DNA of 64,000 nucleotides from Paenibacillus sp. HGH0039. GTDB taxonomy: Bacteria; Bacillota; Bacilli; Paenibacillales; NBRC-103111. The stretch is taken from the NCBI RefSeq assembly GCF_000411255.1, contig NZ_KE150413.1, positions 1,032,999-1,096,998 of the forward strand. The letters are read 5' to 3'. The notes beneath the pieces are model-generated. The model was not told the DNA's origin. It saw nothing but the letters and a program-made list of their open reading frames with translations, and searched no databases. Numbering within the stretch: the stretch's first letter is position 1; every line of letters begins with the position of its first letter. A program made the position numbers and the translations under genes. Positions 26,105-34,697 of this stretch are shown here, piece by piece.

Positions 26105-27112
26105 TTGGCTATACAAAAGCCCTATAATATCAGCTTGAAGGGTACAACGGTTGATGCGAAAGATTCCATCAAAGTATCTTGGCAAAGCTCTGGAGATATG
26201 AGCACAGCCTTTGAAGTTCGAATTTATAGAAACCAAGATAACAATTTAATTTATGATAGTGGACTCATAACATCGTTTGCAAAAGCCTACTCTCTTCCTG
26301 CATTTGCTTTGCCAAATGGATACGAATTGAAAGTGCAAGTCACGATCTGGGATTCGAGTAACAACTTTGCCGTCTCGGATACAGAGATATTCCAAACATC
26401 ATCTAGGCCTAATATTTCTGTTTCTCCAATTGGAATTGTAAACTCCCAATCGTATGAGTTTTCGGCTAGTTACACTCAAACAGAAAATGTCCCACTACGT
26501 TCATGGATTGCATTCTTATACGACAAAGATAGGACGTTAATTAGCCAGTCTAATGTAAGAACATCGGCTCCACTTGTTTATTTAATTCATTACTTGAAAA
26601 GCGGATCATCTTATTTTATTGAATTCCAAGCAACAAGTAATAAAGGCTCCGTTGGTACGAGTGGTTTGATACCATTCACGGTTAGTTACCTGCAGCCTGA
26701 CATTAGCATCAATCTTGAGGCGAAGAATGTTAAGAATGCTGGTATTCAATTGTCGTGGCAGACGATTCAGATTATCGGAAAAACTACTAAGCAGCCCATT
26801 TACTTGAATGGTGAGAAACTGGATCTACGAGATGACGTTTTCACATTTACAGATGGATTTCATGTGGATGCGGACTTCACATTGAAATTGTGGTTTGAGG
26901 ACATCAAACCTTATACTGATTTATTAGTTTTAAAAGGACAGAACGGAATCATGACTCTACAATATTGGGATGATGATCAAAGGTTTCACCTATTCAGGGA
27001 AGTTTATAATTACCGTTCGCATTACGCCAGCCAGCCGTTAACCGGTAGTGGCTATTTTTTATGCATTCAGCAGATTGGCGGAGACATGAATATATTTGGT
27101 GAGGTGAATTAG
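26105..27112 (+). CDS. Tail protein with fibronectin-III-like domains
   Basis: A 335-residue protein starting at TTG after GAGGTGATTTT. Two or three successive beta domains resemble fibronectin type III (IKVSWQSSGDMSTAFEVRIYRNQDNNLIYDSG; a second block near 100-195; IQLSWQTIQI near 215). A jelly-roll-like segment follows (FTDGFHVDADFTLKLWFEDIKPY). Such domains decorate phage tails and may bind cell-surface sugars. It is probably a fibre or adhesin-type component. Confidence 0.65.
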   Translation: MAIQKPYNISLKGTTVDAKDSIKVSWQSSGDMSTAFEVRIYRNQDNNLIYDSGLITSFAKAYSLPAFALPNGYELKVQVTIWDSSNNFAVSDTEIFQTSSRPNISVSPIGIVNSQSYEFSASYTQTENVPLRSWIAFLYDKDRTLISQSNVRTSAPLVYLIHYLKSGSSYFIEFQATSNKGSVGTSGLIPFTVSYLQPDISINLEAKNVKNAGIQLSWQTIQIIGKTTKQPIYLNGEKLDLRDDVFTFTDGFHVDADFTLKLWFEDIKPYTDLLVLKGQNGIMTLQYWDDDQRFHLFREVYNYRSHYASQPLTGSGYFLCIQQIGGDMNIFGEVN

Positions 27113-27116
27113 AAAT

Positions 27117-27734
27117 ATGGCAGTTAATTTATCGACCTTTCCTGTGAAAATTGATGAGTTTCAGCGTCATTATGAACTTCAAGCTCAAGACATTCCAGGA
27201 GTACAGAGGTTTCAAGAATTAAAACTAAAAGCCAATCGTACTCCCGCGGAAGAAACTGAACTGGCTAATTTAACCGTGCAGTATCGGGAAAAGTTTATTT
27301 CGGCTGATGACTTTAACAGGTTTCAAGACGCCTTGGTTAACATGGAGATATTCATTAAAGATAATGTTGAAGGCTATATTTTGACCAAGCAAGGGGAATT
27401 TACAACCTATGTAGATATAGCCACAAATACTGTTCAAGCAACAAAGGACTCGGCTCTACAAACCATTGAGCAGAAAAAAGAAAATGTAATTACCTATCTT
27501 GATGGAACTACTGCAGGGGCATTAAGAAATGATATTGGAGTCATGGGGGATTTGGAGACCGTTAATAAACAATCTCTTGTCAAAGTGGCCAATGAACTTC
27601 GATCTGACAATATAAAAATAGACAATAAAATTGGAGCTTTGTCTACTCTTAATACAACGGATCAAAGCAATATTGTGAAAGCGATGAATGAAATCAAGTC
27701 AAATTTAGAAATTGCCTATTGGATGGGGGTATAA
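27117..27734 (+). CDS. Tail fibre shaft-like protein
   Basis: A 205-residue helical protein, four bases after the previous gene. The N-terminal 70 residues include a short repeat region; the end has two fibre-type repeats (NDIGVMGDLETVNKQSLVKVANEL and NKIGALSTLNTTDQSNIVKAMNEI) with the I-G-x-L-x-x-L-x-T...V-x-A-x-N-E pattern known from phage tail fibres. It probably forms a coiled-coil stalk that presents the receptor-binding protein. Confidence 0.7.
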   Translation: MAVNLSTFPVKIDEFQRHYELQAQDIPGVQRFQELKLKANRTPAEETELANLTVQYREKFISADDFNRFQDALVNMEIFIKDNVEGYILTKQGEFTTYVDIATNTVQATKDSALQTIEQKKENVITYLDGTTAGALRNDIGVMGDLETVNKQSLVKVANELRSDNIKIDNKIGALSTLNTTDQSNIVKAMNEIKSNLEIAYWMGV

Positions 27735-27735
27735 A

Positions 27736-28065
27736 ATGATTAATACACCAAAGAGATTATATGTAAATCAACCGGGTACGACTGTTTCGACAGCCTATAC
27801 CGTTCCAGCGGGAACAACAACGATTGTGAAAAATATACATATTGCAAATAATACTGCTGCTGTTTCTACTGTAACTATCCATCTTGTTCCAAATGGACAG
27901 TCAGCAACGAATGCAAATAAAATCATCGCTAATTATCCGGTTAAACCAAATGACAGCATTAGCGTGGATATGTCGTCTGTCCTTCATAGCGGCGATACGA
28001 TTCAAGTTTCTCAAGGTACAGCGAACGCTATTTCAGCCTATATCTCGGGAGTTGAGTGTGTATGA
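27736..28065 (+). CDS. Small beta-rich tail protein
   Basis: A 109-residue protein. ATG at 27736 is preferred because ATGGGGGTA lies just before it. It is a single beta domain (TAYTVPAGTTTIVKNIHIANNTAAVSTVTIHLVPNG; SGDTIQVSQGTANAISAYISGVE), as found in phage virion-associated carbohydrate-binding or fibre-base proteins. Its stop overlaps the start of the next gene by ATGA, so the two are translationally coupled. Confidence 0.65.
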   Translation: MINTPKRLYVNQPGTTVSTAYTVPAGTTTIVKNIHIANNTAAVSTVTIHLVPNGQSATNANKIIANYPVKPNDSISVDMSSVLHSGDTIQVSQGTANAISAYISGVECV

Positions 28066-29654
28066 GTATTCGCCGTTTAGGAGACATGAGGATCAAACCT
28101 GGGGCTTCTGGCGATGTACAACCGAGCGATGTAAGAGCAGGTAAAACATTTTCATCTGAAATTGATACGGATTTAGTTGGAACGCTGCCTGATCGTGGCG
28201 CTATGACATTGACGCCAAGTGGAACCGGTCAGGTTTCAATTCCAGATGGAATCCATGCTAATAGTAAAATTGCTCAAGTGAACGTACCCGCGGATAAAGT
28301 TTTAACTGGTACAACAATTGCAAGTGTAGCAGGTACAATGCCTAATCTAGGTGCCCCTACATTTAACGTCTCTCCTAATAACCAATCGATACTCGCAGGT
28401 TATTATACAGGCGGCACTGTTGCAGGTGACGCAAACATACGGCCTGAAAATATCCGCAAAGGCGTATGGATCGGTGGAGTGCAAGGTAACTCCCTCGAGT
28501 ATGGTGCCAGCGATTGGATCCCATTCGGACGTATACAGAAGTACCGCATATTACGACGTTGGGAGAAGAACTTTGGTCTTGGGTATGTTCTTGCTCCTCG
28601 GCCATGTGGTGTAGACAATCGCTACGTTAGCAGTATGAGTTACAATGACGGAGTATCTGTCAGACAAACTATAGTAATTTGTTGGGATACAGCTGGCACG
28701 GAAGTATGGCGACAAACTGTGGCAGCTAGATCAGGTTACTATCCGCAAGTAGGCGCTACTACGGTTGCAAGAGACCGCACCCACGTCTTTTGGACTTATG
28801 GTGACAATACTGGTAATTCTTATTACCATACAGTACGAAAGATCAGACTTACTGATGGTGTTACTGTTTGGGAAAGCCCTTTAAATAGGGACCAGACTGT
28901 TGCGGCCATCCAAGAAACGCCTGATGGTAAACTTTGGTTACTTGGATCGTTTTATACTGGCACTTCTTATTCGGCTATTACTAGGATGTCGGCTACAGGC
29001 GTCGTAGAAGCCTCTCAATCACATAGTCCAGGAAATGGTTCTCAGATAGTAGTACAGCCAGATAGTCAGTATTACTATATGTTTGATGAAAACAGACGAC
29101 TGCATAAATATCAAGCAACAGGCACTACTACCACAGATGGAAGTGGAAATTATTTCGGCAAAGAGCAATGGTCACTTTCTTTGTTTGTTCCATTCAGGTA
29201 TGGCTATGGTGCTTTCTGGGCTCCCGCATTAGGTCAAGTCGTTGTAAGTGGTTACGGATACCTCTACGCTAATAACGGTGAAACTCTTGATACCGCTTAC
29301 AGGACTACTAATATGGCGTATATAAACACAAACGGGACAATTACGGTACAGGATACCGTTGGTGTTCCTGAGTACACTACCACAGCCGAAGCGCAGTCTA
29401 TAAATGATGGCGAATATTTATTTGTTGGGGGTTCTGGTTCGGGCCCGTCTTATATATTCAGAACATCGGATAAGACAGTATTAGCCAGATTCAATGGAGC
29501 CACTGCCAATCCTGACGGTTTTGGGGTTGATCGTAACAGTACCGGTATGTCTTGGGATTTTGGTAACCATCTAATTGCTAGAACTAATACAGCGCCTAAC
29601 AGCAGCAGTAATACGCAGATATCTTTACAATATCTCAACACTTACTTTGGTTAA
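28062..29654 (+). CDS. Tail fibre / receptor-binding protein
   Basis: A 530-residue protein with ATG at 28062 overlapping the previous stop. Residues about 20-150 are fibre-type repeats (V-R-A-G-K-T-F, LVGTLPDRGAMTLTPSGTGQVSIPDG, IASVAGTMPN). The C-terminal 370 residues contain several W/Y-rich strand repeats with the spacing of a beta-propeller (TAGTEVWRQTVAARSGYYPQVG; TPDGKLWLLGSFY; DSQYYYMFDENRRLHKYQATG). This is the best candidate for host recognition. The receptor is unknown. Confidence 0.65.
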   Translation: MSIRRLGDMRIKPGASGDVQPSDVRAGKTFSSEIDTDLVGTLPDRGAMTLTPSGTGQVSIPDGIHANSKIAQVNVPADKVLTGTTIASVAGTMPNLGAPTFNVSPNNQSILAGYYTGGTVAGDANIRPENIRKGVWIGGVQGNSLEYGASDWIPFGRIQKYRILRRWEKNFGLGYVLAPRPCGVDNRYVSSMSYNDGVSVRQTIVICWDTAGTEVWRQTVAARSGYYPQVGATTVARDRTHVFWTYGDNTGNSYYHTVRKIRLTDGVTVWESPLNRDQTVAAIQETPDGKLWLLGSFYTGTSYSAITRMSATGVVEASQSHSPGNGSQIVVQPDSQYYYMFDENRRLHKYQATGTTTTDGSGNYFGKEQWSLSLFVPFRYGYGAFWAPALGQVVVSGYGYLYANNGETLDTAYRTTNMAYINTNGTITVQDTVGVPEYTTTAEAQSINDGEYLFVGGSGSGPSYIFRTSDKTVLARFNGATANPDGFGVDRNSTGMSWDFGNHLIARTNTAPNSSSNTQISLQYLNTYFG

Positions 29655-29670
29655 ATAGGAGGCTTATACA

Positions 29671-29955
29671 ATGGAAAAACGTTATATTATGCTTAATGAA
29701 AACGGTGAAATTGGTACCATATATAACTCACTTGAATATGGTCCAAAAGATGCTAATCTTATAGAAGTAGACTATATTTCGCAAGACCCAGAAAAAAGTA
29801 AAACACATGTCGCTGCTCTTAAATTTGATCCAGATAAAAAGTGCTTATATTATGAATATACACTAGCGCCACCTTCACAAGAACAAATAATTCAGGATAT
29901 GCAGGCAGCACAAGCAGTTATGATGCTAGCACTTGTAGATGCTGGCCTCGTATAA
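29671..29955 (+). CDS. Small tail-region protein, unknown
   Basis: A 94-residue protein between the fibre gene and xkdX. It has a beta-rich N-terminal half (KRYIMLNENGEIGTIYNSLEYG) and a helical C-terminus with an Ala/Met-rich end (MQAAQAVMMLALVDAGLV). AGGAGGC precedes the ATG. It may be a fibre-associated or tail-tip accessory protein. Confidence 0.55.
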   Translation: MEKRYIMLNENGEIGTIYNSLEYGPKDANLIEVDYISQDPEKSKTHVAALKFDPDKKCLYYEYTLAPPSQEQIIQDMQAAQAVMMLALVDAGLV

Positions 29956-29975
29956 TCCGAGAGGGGGGAAGCCTA

Positions 29976-30116
29976 ATGGACTGGTTTAAAACAGTAAAAG
30001 TTTATTATGATAAAGGATTCTATACTAATGATAATGTAAAAGTGTTCGTGGTAAAAAACAAAATCACGCTTGAGCAATACGAAATTATTACAAACGAAAA
30101 GTTTTCTATTGAATAA
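29976..30116 (+). CDS. xkdX: XkdX family protein
   Basis: A 46-residue protein. The sequence MDWFKTVKVYYDKGFYTNDN followed by KITLEQYEIITNE is a near-textbook XkdX, a very short protein conserved just upstream of the holin in PBSX-like and related Gram-positive phages. GAGAGGGGGG precedes the ATG. The role of the family is unknown. Confidence 0.88.
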   Translation: MDWFKTVKVYYDKGFYTNDNVKVFVVKNKITLEQYEIITNEKFSIE

Positions 30117-30147
30117 AAGAAAACAATAAATCATTAATTTGTAATTA

Positions 30148-30175
30148 AAGGAGGACTCTTAATTGAGGCCTCCTT
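30148..30175 (+). other. Hairpin between xkdX and holin
   Basis: AAGGAGG-CTC pairs with GAG-CCTCCTT with one mismatch and a 6-base loop. It is followed by ATTAATTA rather than a T run, so it may be an attenuator between tail and lysis genes. The left arm would sequester an AGGAGG. Confidence 0.55.
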
Positions 30176-30195
30176 ATTAATTAGGAGGATCCAAA

Positions 30196-30594
30196 TTGAA
30201 TGAATCAATTTTAAAGCTGATATTTAGTACAGGAGCAACTATTACAACCTATGCATTCGGCGGTTGGCCAGCAGTATTGGGGGTTCTTGTAGCACTCGTT
30301 GTGATAGACCAGGTAACCGGTATCGTAGCATCGATTAAAGACGGAACTGGGCTAAGCTCTCGTGTAGGTTTTATTGGTATAAGCAAAAAAGTATTTATTT
30401 TTGTAGTAATTGCAATGTGTCATTGGTTCGATGGCATTATGAATCTGAATGGGATCTTGATGGATGCAGCAATCTACTTTTACATTGCTAATGAGACGAT
30501 TTCAATTATCGAAAACCTTGGACGTATAGATGTACTCATTCCAGAACAACTCAAACAAATCATTACTGTACTTCGAAATAAAAACCAAAAATAG
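30196..30594 (+). CDS. Phage holin (Phage_holin_4 / TcdE-like)
   Basis: A 132-residue membrane protein with about three hydrophobic segments (about 18-42, 60-80, 85-105). The typical text VVIDQVTGIVASIKDG and GLSSRVGFIGISKKVFIFVVI is seen in the phi-Cp/TcdE holin family. It permeabilises the cell membrane so that the endolysin can reach the wall. It starts at TTG after AGGAGGATCC and lies 11 bases before the endolysin gene. Confidence 0.92.
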   Translation: MNESILKLIFSTGATITTYAFGGWPAVLGVLVALVVIDQVTGIVASIKDGTGLSSRVGFIGISKKVFIFVVIAMCHWFDGIMNLNGILMDAAIYFYIANETISIIENLGRIDVLIPEQLKQIITVLRNKNQK

Positions 30595-30605
30595 GTGATA
30601 AATCA

Positions 30606-31322
30606 ATGGGATTACAACTTGAATTTATCTTAAGTAAATCATCAAAACGTCTAAGTGATCTGCATCCAACAGTTAAAGTTGCTGCTGAAAAGCTAATCAT
30701 AAACAGTTATAAAAGAGGAGTTCCGATTGTAATTACACAAGGCCTTCGTACCTTTGCGGAGCAGAACGCCCTATATGCACAGGGGAGATATGGTGACAAG
30801 AGGCCTATTGTAACAAATGCCAAGGCCGGTGAGAGTTTTCATAACTATGGTGTAGCTATTGATTTTGCATTGTTATTACCAGATGGTAAAAATGTGTCCT
30901 GGGATATGCAAAGAGATGGTGACGGAGATCGTCAGTGTGATTGGCTAGAAGTTGTAGAGGAAGCTAAAAAGCTTGGTTTCCAATGGGGCGGAGACTGGAT
31001 TAATTTTAAGGATTCCCCGCATTTTGAAATGACCTTTGGTCTTTCGATTAAGGACTTTCAACTAGGTAAGAGACCGCCTGTCGTAAATGAAAGCATCAAG
31101 GAGGTTGAAGACAATATGCCATTGCAATTAAATGATTATGAATGGAAAATGCTAAACGGTATATGGAGTCAAAGATACAATAAAGGCGAGATAGAAGATT
31201 GGAAATGGATTGAAAAGATCAGATGTAAGCAATTGAATGCTGGCGAATTAGCATTCCTGAATGCGGTAATTGCAGCTAAAAAGGATTGTCTAAGTGTAGA
31301 AGCTGAATCTGCGGGGATGTAA
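30606..31322 (+). CDS. Endolysin, L-alanyl-D-glutamate peptidase
   Basis: A 238-residue M15-type zinc peptidase like CwlK and Ply500. H79 and D86 are in SFHNYGVAIDFAL, and H139 is in SPHFEMTF with GGDW before it. It cuts the L-Ala-D-Glu bond in peptidoglycan stems. The catalytic domain covers about 20-150; after a linker, residues 175-235 (NMPLQLNDYEWKMLNGIW) are a separate, probably wall-binding segment. It follows the holin in the lysis cassette. Confidence 0.93.
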   Translation: MGLQLEFILSKSSKRLSDLHPTVKVAAEKLIINSYKRGVPIVITQGLRTFAEQNALYAQGRYGDKRPIVTNAKAGESFHNYGVAIDFALLLPDGKNVSWDMQRDGDGDRQCDWLEVVEEAKKLGFQWGGDWINFKDSPHFEMTFGLSIKDFQLGKRPPVVNESIKEVEDNMPLQLNDYEWKMLNGIWSQRYNKGEIEDWKWIEKIRCKQLNAGELAFLNAVIAAKKDCLSVEAESAGM

Positions 31323-31326
31323 AAAA

Positions 31327-31947
31327 TTGAAGAAGATAAATGAAGGCAAGAAATTTGAAAAGAATTATGAAAGTGCAGTAAATCGCACAGCTTACTTCTT
31401 TCTAAGACTTAAAGATAGCGCTAAATGGTTAAGGGGTTCTGGAGCTACTTTTACACCTGAGAACCCATGTGATGGGATTCAATATGCTGCCCCCTTTCTA
31501 TGGCTAATAGAATTGAAAAGCACCAAAGGGAGTTCGATAAGCTTTAATCCTGAGAGACCAGAAGAGAAACCCCAAAACAAAACTACACAGGTAATGATTA
31601 AGGCTCATCAGGTTAAATCGCTTATGAAATTTGCAACTAAAGATGGATTGATACCTGGATTCATATTCAATTTTAGAGAAAGAGAAACAAAAACTAAATC
31701 ATATCCCGATGAAACGTTCTTCGTACATATAAATGATTTCATAAGCTGGTCAAAGAGTAGTGGGAAATCAGGAATAAACAGAGACGATTGTAAGACGATT
31801 GGAGTTAAAATACACTCGTCTGAAAAACAAAAGTACGACATAAGCAAATTTGTTGATGAAGCAGTACAGGTTTTTATTAGACGTGGATACATTAAGAGTG
31901 AATTCATAAAAGGTATGAGTGAATACTTTCTTACTATTAGTAAGTGA
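31327..31947 (+). CDS. RecU-like Holliday junction resolvase
   Basis: A 206-residue protein of the RecU / penicillin-binding-protein-related-factor-A family. D49 (PCDGIQY), E62 and K64 (WLIELKSTKG) reproduce the D-x13-E-x-K spacing of B. subtilis RecU. PxxxxQVKSLxxF also fits. RecU cleaves four-way junctions. It starts at TTG four bases after the endolysin, inside the lysis cassette, which is an odd place for a recombination gene. A packaging-substrate resolution role is possible. Confidence 0.8.
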   Translation: MKKINEGKKFEKNYESAVNRTAYFFLRLKDSAKWLRGSGATFTPENPCDGIQYAAPFLWLIELKSTKGSSISFNPERPEEKPQNKTTQVMIKAHQVKSLMKFATKDGLIPGFIFNFRERETKTKSYPDETFFVHINDFISWSKSSGKSGINRDDCKTIGVKIHSSEKQKYDISKFVDEAVQVFIRRGYIKSEFIKGMSEYFLTISK

Positions 31948-31962
31948 TAGAATGGAAACTTT

Positions 31963-32018
31963 AGGGTAGTCTTTGACAATCGTTTTTTGACGAAAGTTGA
32001 GGATTACCCTATTTTTTT
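31963..32018 (+). terminator. Terminator after the lysis cassette
   Basis: AGGGTA (31963-31968) pairs with TACCCT (32005-32010) with further pairing inside (CTTT/GAAAG), followed by ATTTTTTTC. It separates the late operon from the antirepressor/integrase group. Confidence 0.75.
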
Positions 32019-32039
32019 CTCTATTATTAAAATAAAAGA

Positions 32040-32068
32040 TTGTAATAAATTGAAATGTGTTATATTAT
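32040..32068 (+). promoter_or_regulatory. Promoter of the second antirepressor
   Basis: TTGTAA (32040-32045) and TATTAT (32063-32068) are spaced 17 bases, about 60 bases before the ATG at 32129. This suggests independent expression from the late operon. Confidence 0.6.
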
Positions 32069-32128
32069 GGATTTATGAAGATAGCAACTTGTGGAGACAA
32101 CAAAAACATATAAAAAAAGGATGATTGA

Positions 32129-32866
32129 ATGGAACTTAGTATTTTGAATCAAGAGGGAAGACTTTTCGTGGATAGTCGCGATGTAGCAGACATGACAGGT
32201 AAACGGCACGATCATTTACTTAGGGATATCGATGGCTTCATTGGAATTCTCAACAAGGCTACCTCCCCAGATTTGGGGGCGTCAGATTTCTTCGTTCTTA
32301 GTAGTTATTTAGATGCAAAAGGAGAGACAAGAAGAAAATATGATCTCACTCGTATTGGATGTGATATGGTAGCAAACAAAATGTCCGGTGAAAAGGGTGT
32401 TCTTTTTACAGCGGCCTACGTTAAAAAATTTGAACTAATGGAAAGATACATTGCACATGGATTAGATAAGTTTAACATTCCTAGCACGATGTCTGGGGCT
32501 TTGCAATTAGCCGGAGAAATACAGACTAAATTAGAAATTGCTCAACCAAAAGCAGACAAATACGATCAATTTCTTAATACTGAAGGACTGATTCAGTTAA
32601 ATGAAGTAGCCAAACATCTAAATGTAGGATTAAAAACTTTTTACGCTATCCTCCGCACGGAAGGAATTCTAATGAAGCAGAAGAAGCCCAATGTGCATAT
32701 TCCTACAGCTAAATATGCGAATAAAGGGTACTTCTCTGTTGTCAGAGAGCAAATACCCAATAAAGATGGTAAGATGGTTTGGCATTCAATTGCTTACGCT
32801 ACACATTCGGGCTTCGATTTTCTGAGCAAATTCGTAAGTGCATACATACAAGATGAAACCGCATAA
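32129..32866 (+). CDS. Phage antirepressor, Rha + KilAC
   Basis: A 245-residue protein. Residues about 5-110 form a Rha domain (DSRDVADMTGKRHDHLLRDI, SSYLDAKGETRRKYDLTRIGCDMVANKMSGEKG, YVKKFELME). Residues about 150-240 form a KilAC domain (YDQFLNTEGLIQLNEVAKHL, YAILRTEGILM). Rha proteins act in phage regulation and in interference with related phages. It has a ribosome-binding site (AAAAAAGGATGATTGA) almost the same as that of the antirepressor at 1676, and its own promoter. Confidence 0.9.
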   Translation: MELSILNQEGRLFVDSRDVADMTGKRHDHLLRDIDGFIGILNKATSPDLGASDFFVLSSYLDAKGETRRKYDLTRIGCDMVANKMSGEKGVLFTAAYVKKFELMERYIAHGLDKFNIPSTMSGALQLAGEIQTKLEIAQPKADKYDQFLNTEGLIQLNEVAKHLNVGLKTFYAILRTEGILMKQKKPNVHIPTAKYANKGYFSVVREQIPNKDGKMVWHSIAYATHSGFDFLSKFVSAYIQDETA

Positions 32867-32955
32867 TAAAATAAAAGTAAACAATAATTAGTTTTCATTA
32901 ACATGTCGAATAGGACAAATCATTCATGAATAAATTTTTTTAGAGGTGATCATAT

Positions 32956-33138
32956 ATGATTAGAAAAAATGAGAAAAAAGTTATTTTAGGAATCAAAGAC
33001 ATTATGGAAAGATTACAAATCGGTAGGAACATGGCTGCACGAATTTTAGCATCCGATGAACTGCATGTATTTCGAATTAATGAAAAAAGATTTGTACACG
33101 AAGATGTTTTTGAAAAGTGGCTTAAAGGCGATCAATAA
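32956..33138 (+). CDS. Excisionase-like DNA-binding protein
   Basis: A 60-residue HTH protein (ILGIKDIMERLQIGRNMAARILASDE, then FVHEDVFEKWL) of the MerR-like excisionase type. In temperate phages such proteins, encoded next to the integrase, steer it toward excision. It lies 86 bases before the integrase with a terminator between, so the two are not simply co-expressed. AGAGGTGATC precedes the ATG. Confidence 0.8.
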   Translation: MIRKNEKKVILGIKDIMERLQIGRNMAARILASDELHVFRINEKRFVHEDVFEKWLKGDQ

Positions 33139-33148
33139 GAATATAATG

Positions 33149-33197
33149 CGGAGTCTGGGTGTGATAAACTAAAATTGTCACGTTTTGACTCCGTTTT
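33149..33197 (+). terminator. Terminator between excisionase and integrase
   Basis: CGGAGTC (33149-33155) pairs with GACTCCG (33187-33193) with inner pairing GTGAT/TGTCAC, followed by TTTTA. It would allow separate control of int. Confidence 0.65.
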
Positions 33198-33224
33198 ACT
33201 TACAAGGTATACGGAGGTATTTGA

Positions 33225-34337
33225 ATGCCAGAGCCTAAAAAAAATCCTAAAACGGAAACTTGGGAATTTGTCTTTGATTACTATGTCAAAGGTGTTCGTA
33301 AACAGGTCAGAAGAAGAGGATTCCAGACCAGAAAACAAGCAAGTAAAGCTATGATCGCTCTACAAAATGAAGTCTTAGAGGAAAAGTTTGTTTGCACGGA
33401 CAAGACAACGGTAGGGGCCTTTGTACAGAATTGGATTGATACAGTTAGAAAATTAGAAATTGACGAAACGACCATGTACAACAATAAACTTTATTTAAAG
33501 AATCACATTATGCCTCGAATCGGAAAAATGAGACTTCAAAAATTAGACCATATTGTTTGTCAGGAATTTGTTAATGAAATGCATGAGAAAGGTTATGCAA
33601 GAAATACGATAGACAGAGTTGTAACGATGCTGAAAAAGGCTCTTGATAAAGCTGTACAGTATAAATTGATTCGCGAGAACTATATGAGGCAGGTAACACT
33701 ACCTAGAGTAGTTAAAAAGGCAAAGGAAATATGGACAGCCAAGCAAGCGATCCAGTTTTTAAAAGCAACAGAGGACAGAAGATTTCATTGTGTGTATGCA
33801 TTAGCATTGTTGACGGGAATGAGGCAAGGAGAAATCCTTGGACTAAGATGGAAAGATATCGATTTTGAAAGACGAATTATTTCTATCAATCAAACGTTAA
33901 CTCATTATGGGAAGAGCATCAAGAGTGGTGCAAAAACTGCAGCGGGGATTAGAACAATTGCTATGCCTAATTTGCTTATAACGATTTTGAAGAAGCAGCA
34001 TGAAAAATACATTGAACTGAAGCAAAAACTTGGTGAGAAATTTATTGATATGGATCTGGTTATTTTCAATTTGTCTAATGGTAAAACAGTTTTTCCATCA
34101 AATTTGACTAAAGTTTATACGGCGGATGTAAAGAGAGCGGGACTTCCTCATATTACATTTCACTCTATGCGTCACACTCATGCAACAATGCTGATTGAGC
34201 AAAACGTAAATGTGAAATTGATTTCTGAAAGACTGGGACATTCTAAAATTGGAGTAACCCTTGATACTTACAGTCATGTGATTCCAAGTATGCAGCAAGA
34301 GGTCGCGGATACGATTGATGAGATCATGGTGATGTGA
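33225..34337 (+). CDS. int: Tyrosine-type phage integrase
   Basis: A 370-residue recombinase. The N-terminal arm-binding region (about 1-55) and SAM-like core-binding domain (60-155) precede the catalytic domain with R200 (TGMRQGEIL), H313-x-x-R316 (HSMRHTHATML), H339 (RLGHS) and Y349 (LDTYSHV), all intact. It catalyses integration and excision between attP and attB. The gene sits at the very end of the prophage, about 40 bases before the host gene fragment. GGAGGTATTTGA precedes the ATG. Confidence 0.96.
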   Translation: MPEPKKNPKTETWEFVFDYYVKGVRKQVRRRGFQTRKQASKAMIALQNEVLEEKFVCTDKTTVGAFVQNWIDTVRKLEIDETTMYNNKLYLKNHIMPRIGKMRLQKLDHIVCQEFVNEMHEKGYARNTIDRVVTMLKKALDKAVQYKLIRENYMRQVTLPRVVKKAKEIWTAKQAIQFLKATEDRRFHCVYALALLTGMRQGEILGLRWKDIDFERRIISINQTLTHYGKSIKSGAKTAAGIRTIAMPNLLITILKKQHEKYIELKQKLGEKFIDMDLVIFNLSNGKTVFPSNLTKVYTADVKRAGLPHITFHSMRHTHATMLIEQNVNVKLISERLGHSKIGVTLDTYSHVIPSMQQEVADTIDEIMVM

Positions 34338-34400
34338 CCACGTTGTGACTTTTAACTGATTTGGTTAGAAAGGCCTAGATTTATCAAGGGTTTGAGGACG
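34338..34400. other. Prophage-chromosome junction (att region)
   Basis: Composition changes from AT-rich to GC-rich here, right after the integrase. GTGAC occurs twice (34335-34339 and 34346-34350). The reading frame of yunC is open from 34379, after an in-frame TAG at 34376. The core att sequence cannot be placed because the other junction is outside the window. Confidence 0.7.
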
Positions 34401-34603
34401 ATTACATCCATCGCGGAGCACTTGATGTCGCCCTGCTGAACGAACGGCTGAGCGACCGCCAGATTATCGCCGCCCGTGCCACAGGTGTGAAAACAATCGG
34501 CGAGCTGCTCGACGCTCCGCTGGAATCCGTTACGCATACGGCCGAGGAGATGGGGATCTTCGCGGGCATGACCGGCCGTGACGCCATACTTAAAATGATG
34601 TAG
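34379..34603 (+). pseudogene. yunC: yunC (DUF1805) 3' fragment cut by the prophage
   Basis: The frame encodes 74 residues ending in the conserved C-terminal part of YunC/DUF1805: RGALDVALLNERLSDRQ, GVKTIGELLDAPLESVT, and GMTGRDAILKM. Intact YunC has about 100 residues, with a beta-rich N-terminal third and a GYIMCGALD motif. Here the N-terminus is missing and the text before GALD reads DDYIHR instead of GYIMC. No ribosome-binding site or start codon remains, so this copy is probably not expressed as YunC. Confidence 0.8.
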
Positions 34604-34624
34604 GAAACTCGGAAAGCCTCGGGT

Positions 34625-34664
34625 GCGGGTGCTGCCGCTGCGCAGACGCCCGCCTCTTTTTTTA
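34625..34664 (+). terminator. Terminator of yunC
   Basis: GCGGGTG (34625-34631) pairs with CGCCCGC (34647-34653) with one G-T pair, followed by CTCTTTTTTT. Confidence 0.8.
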
Positions 34665-34697
34665 CGCGGAAAAACGTGCACGTTATCCTTCATCTAA

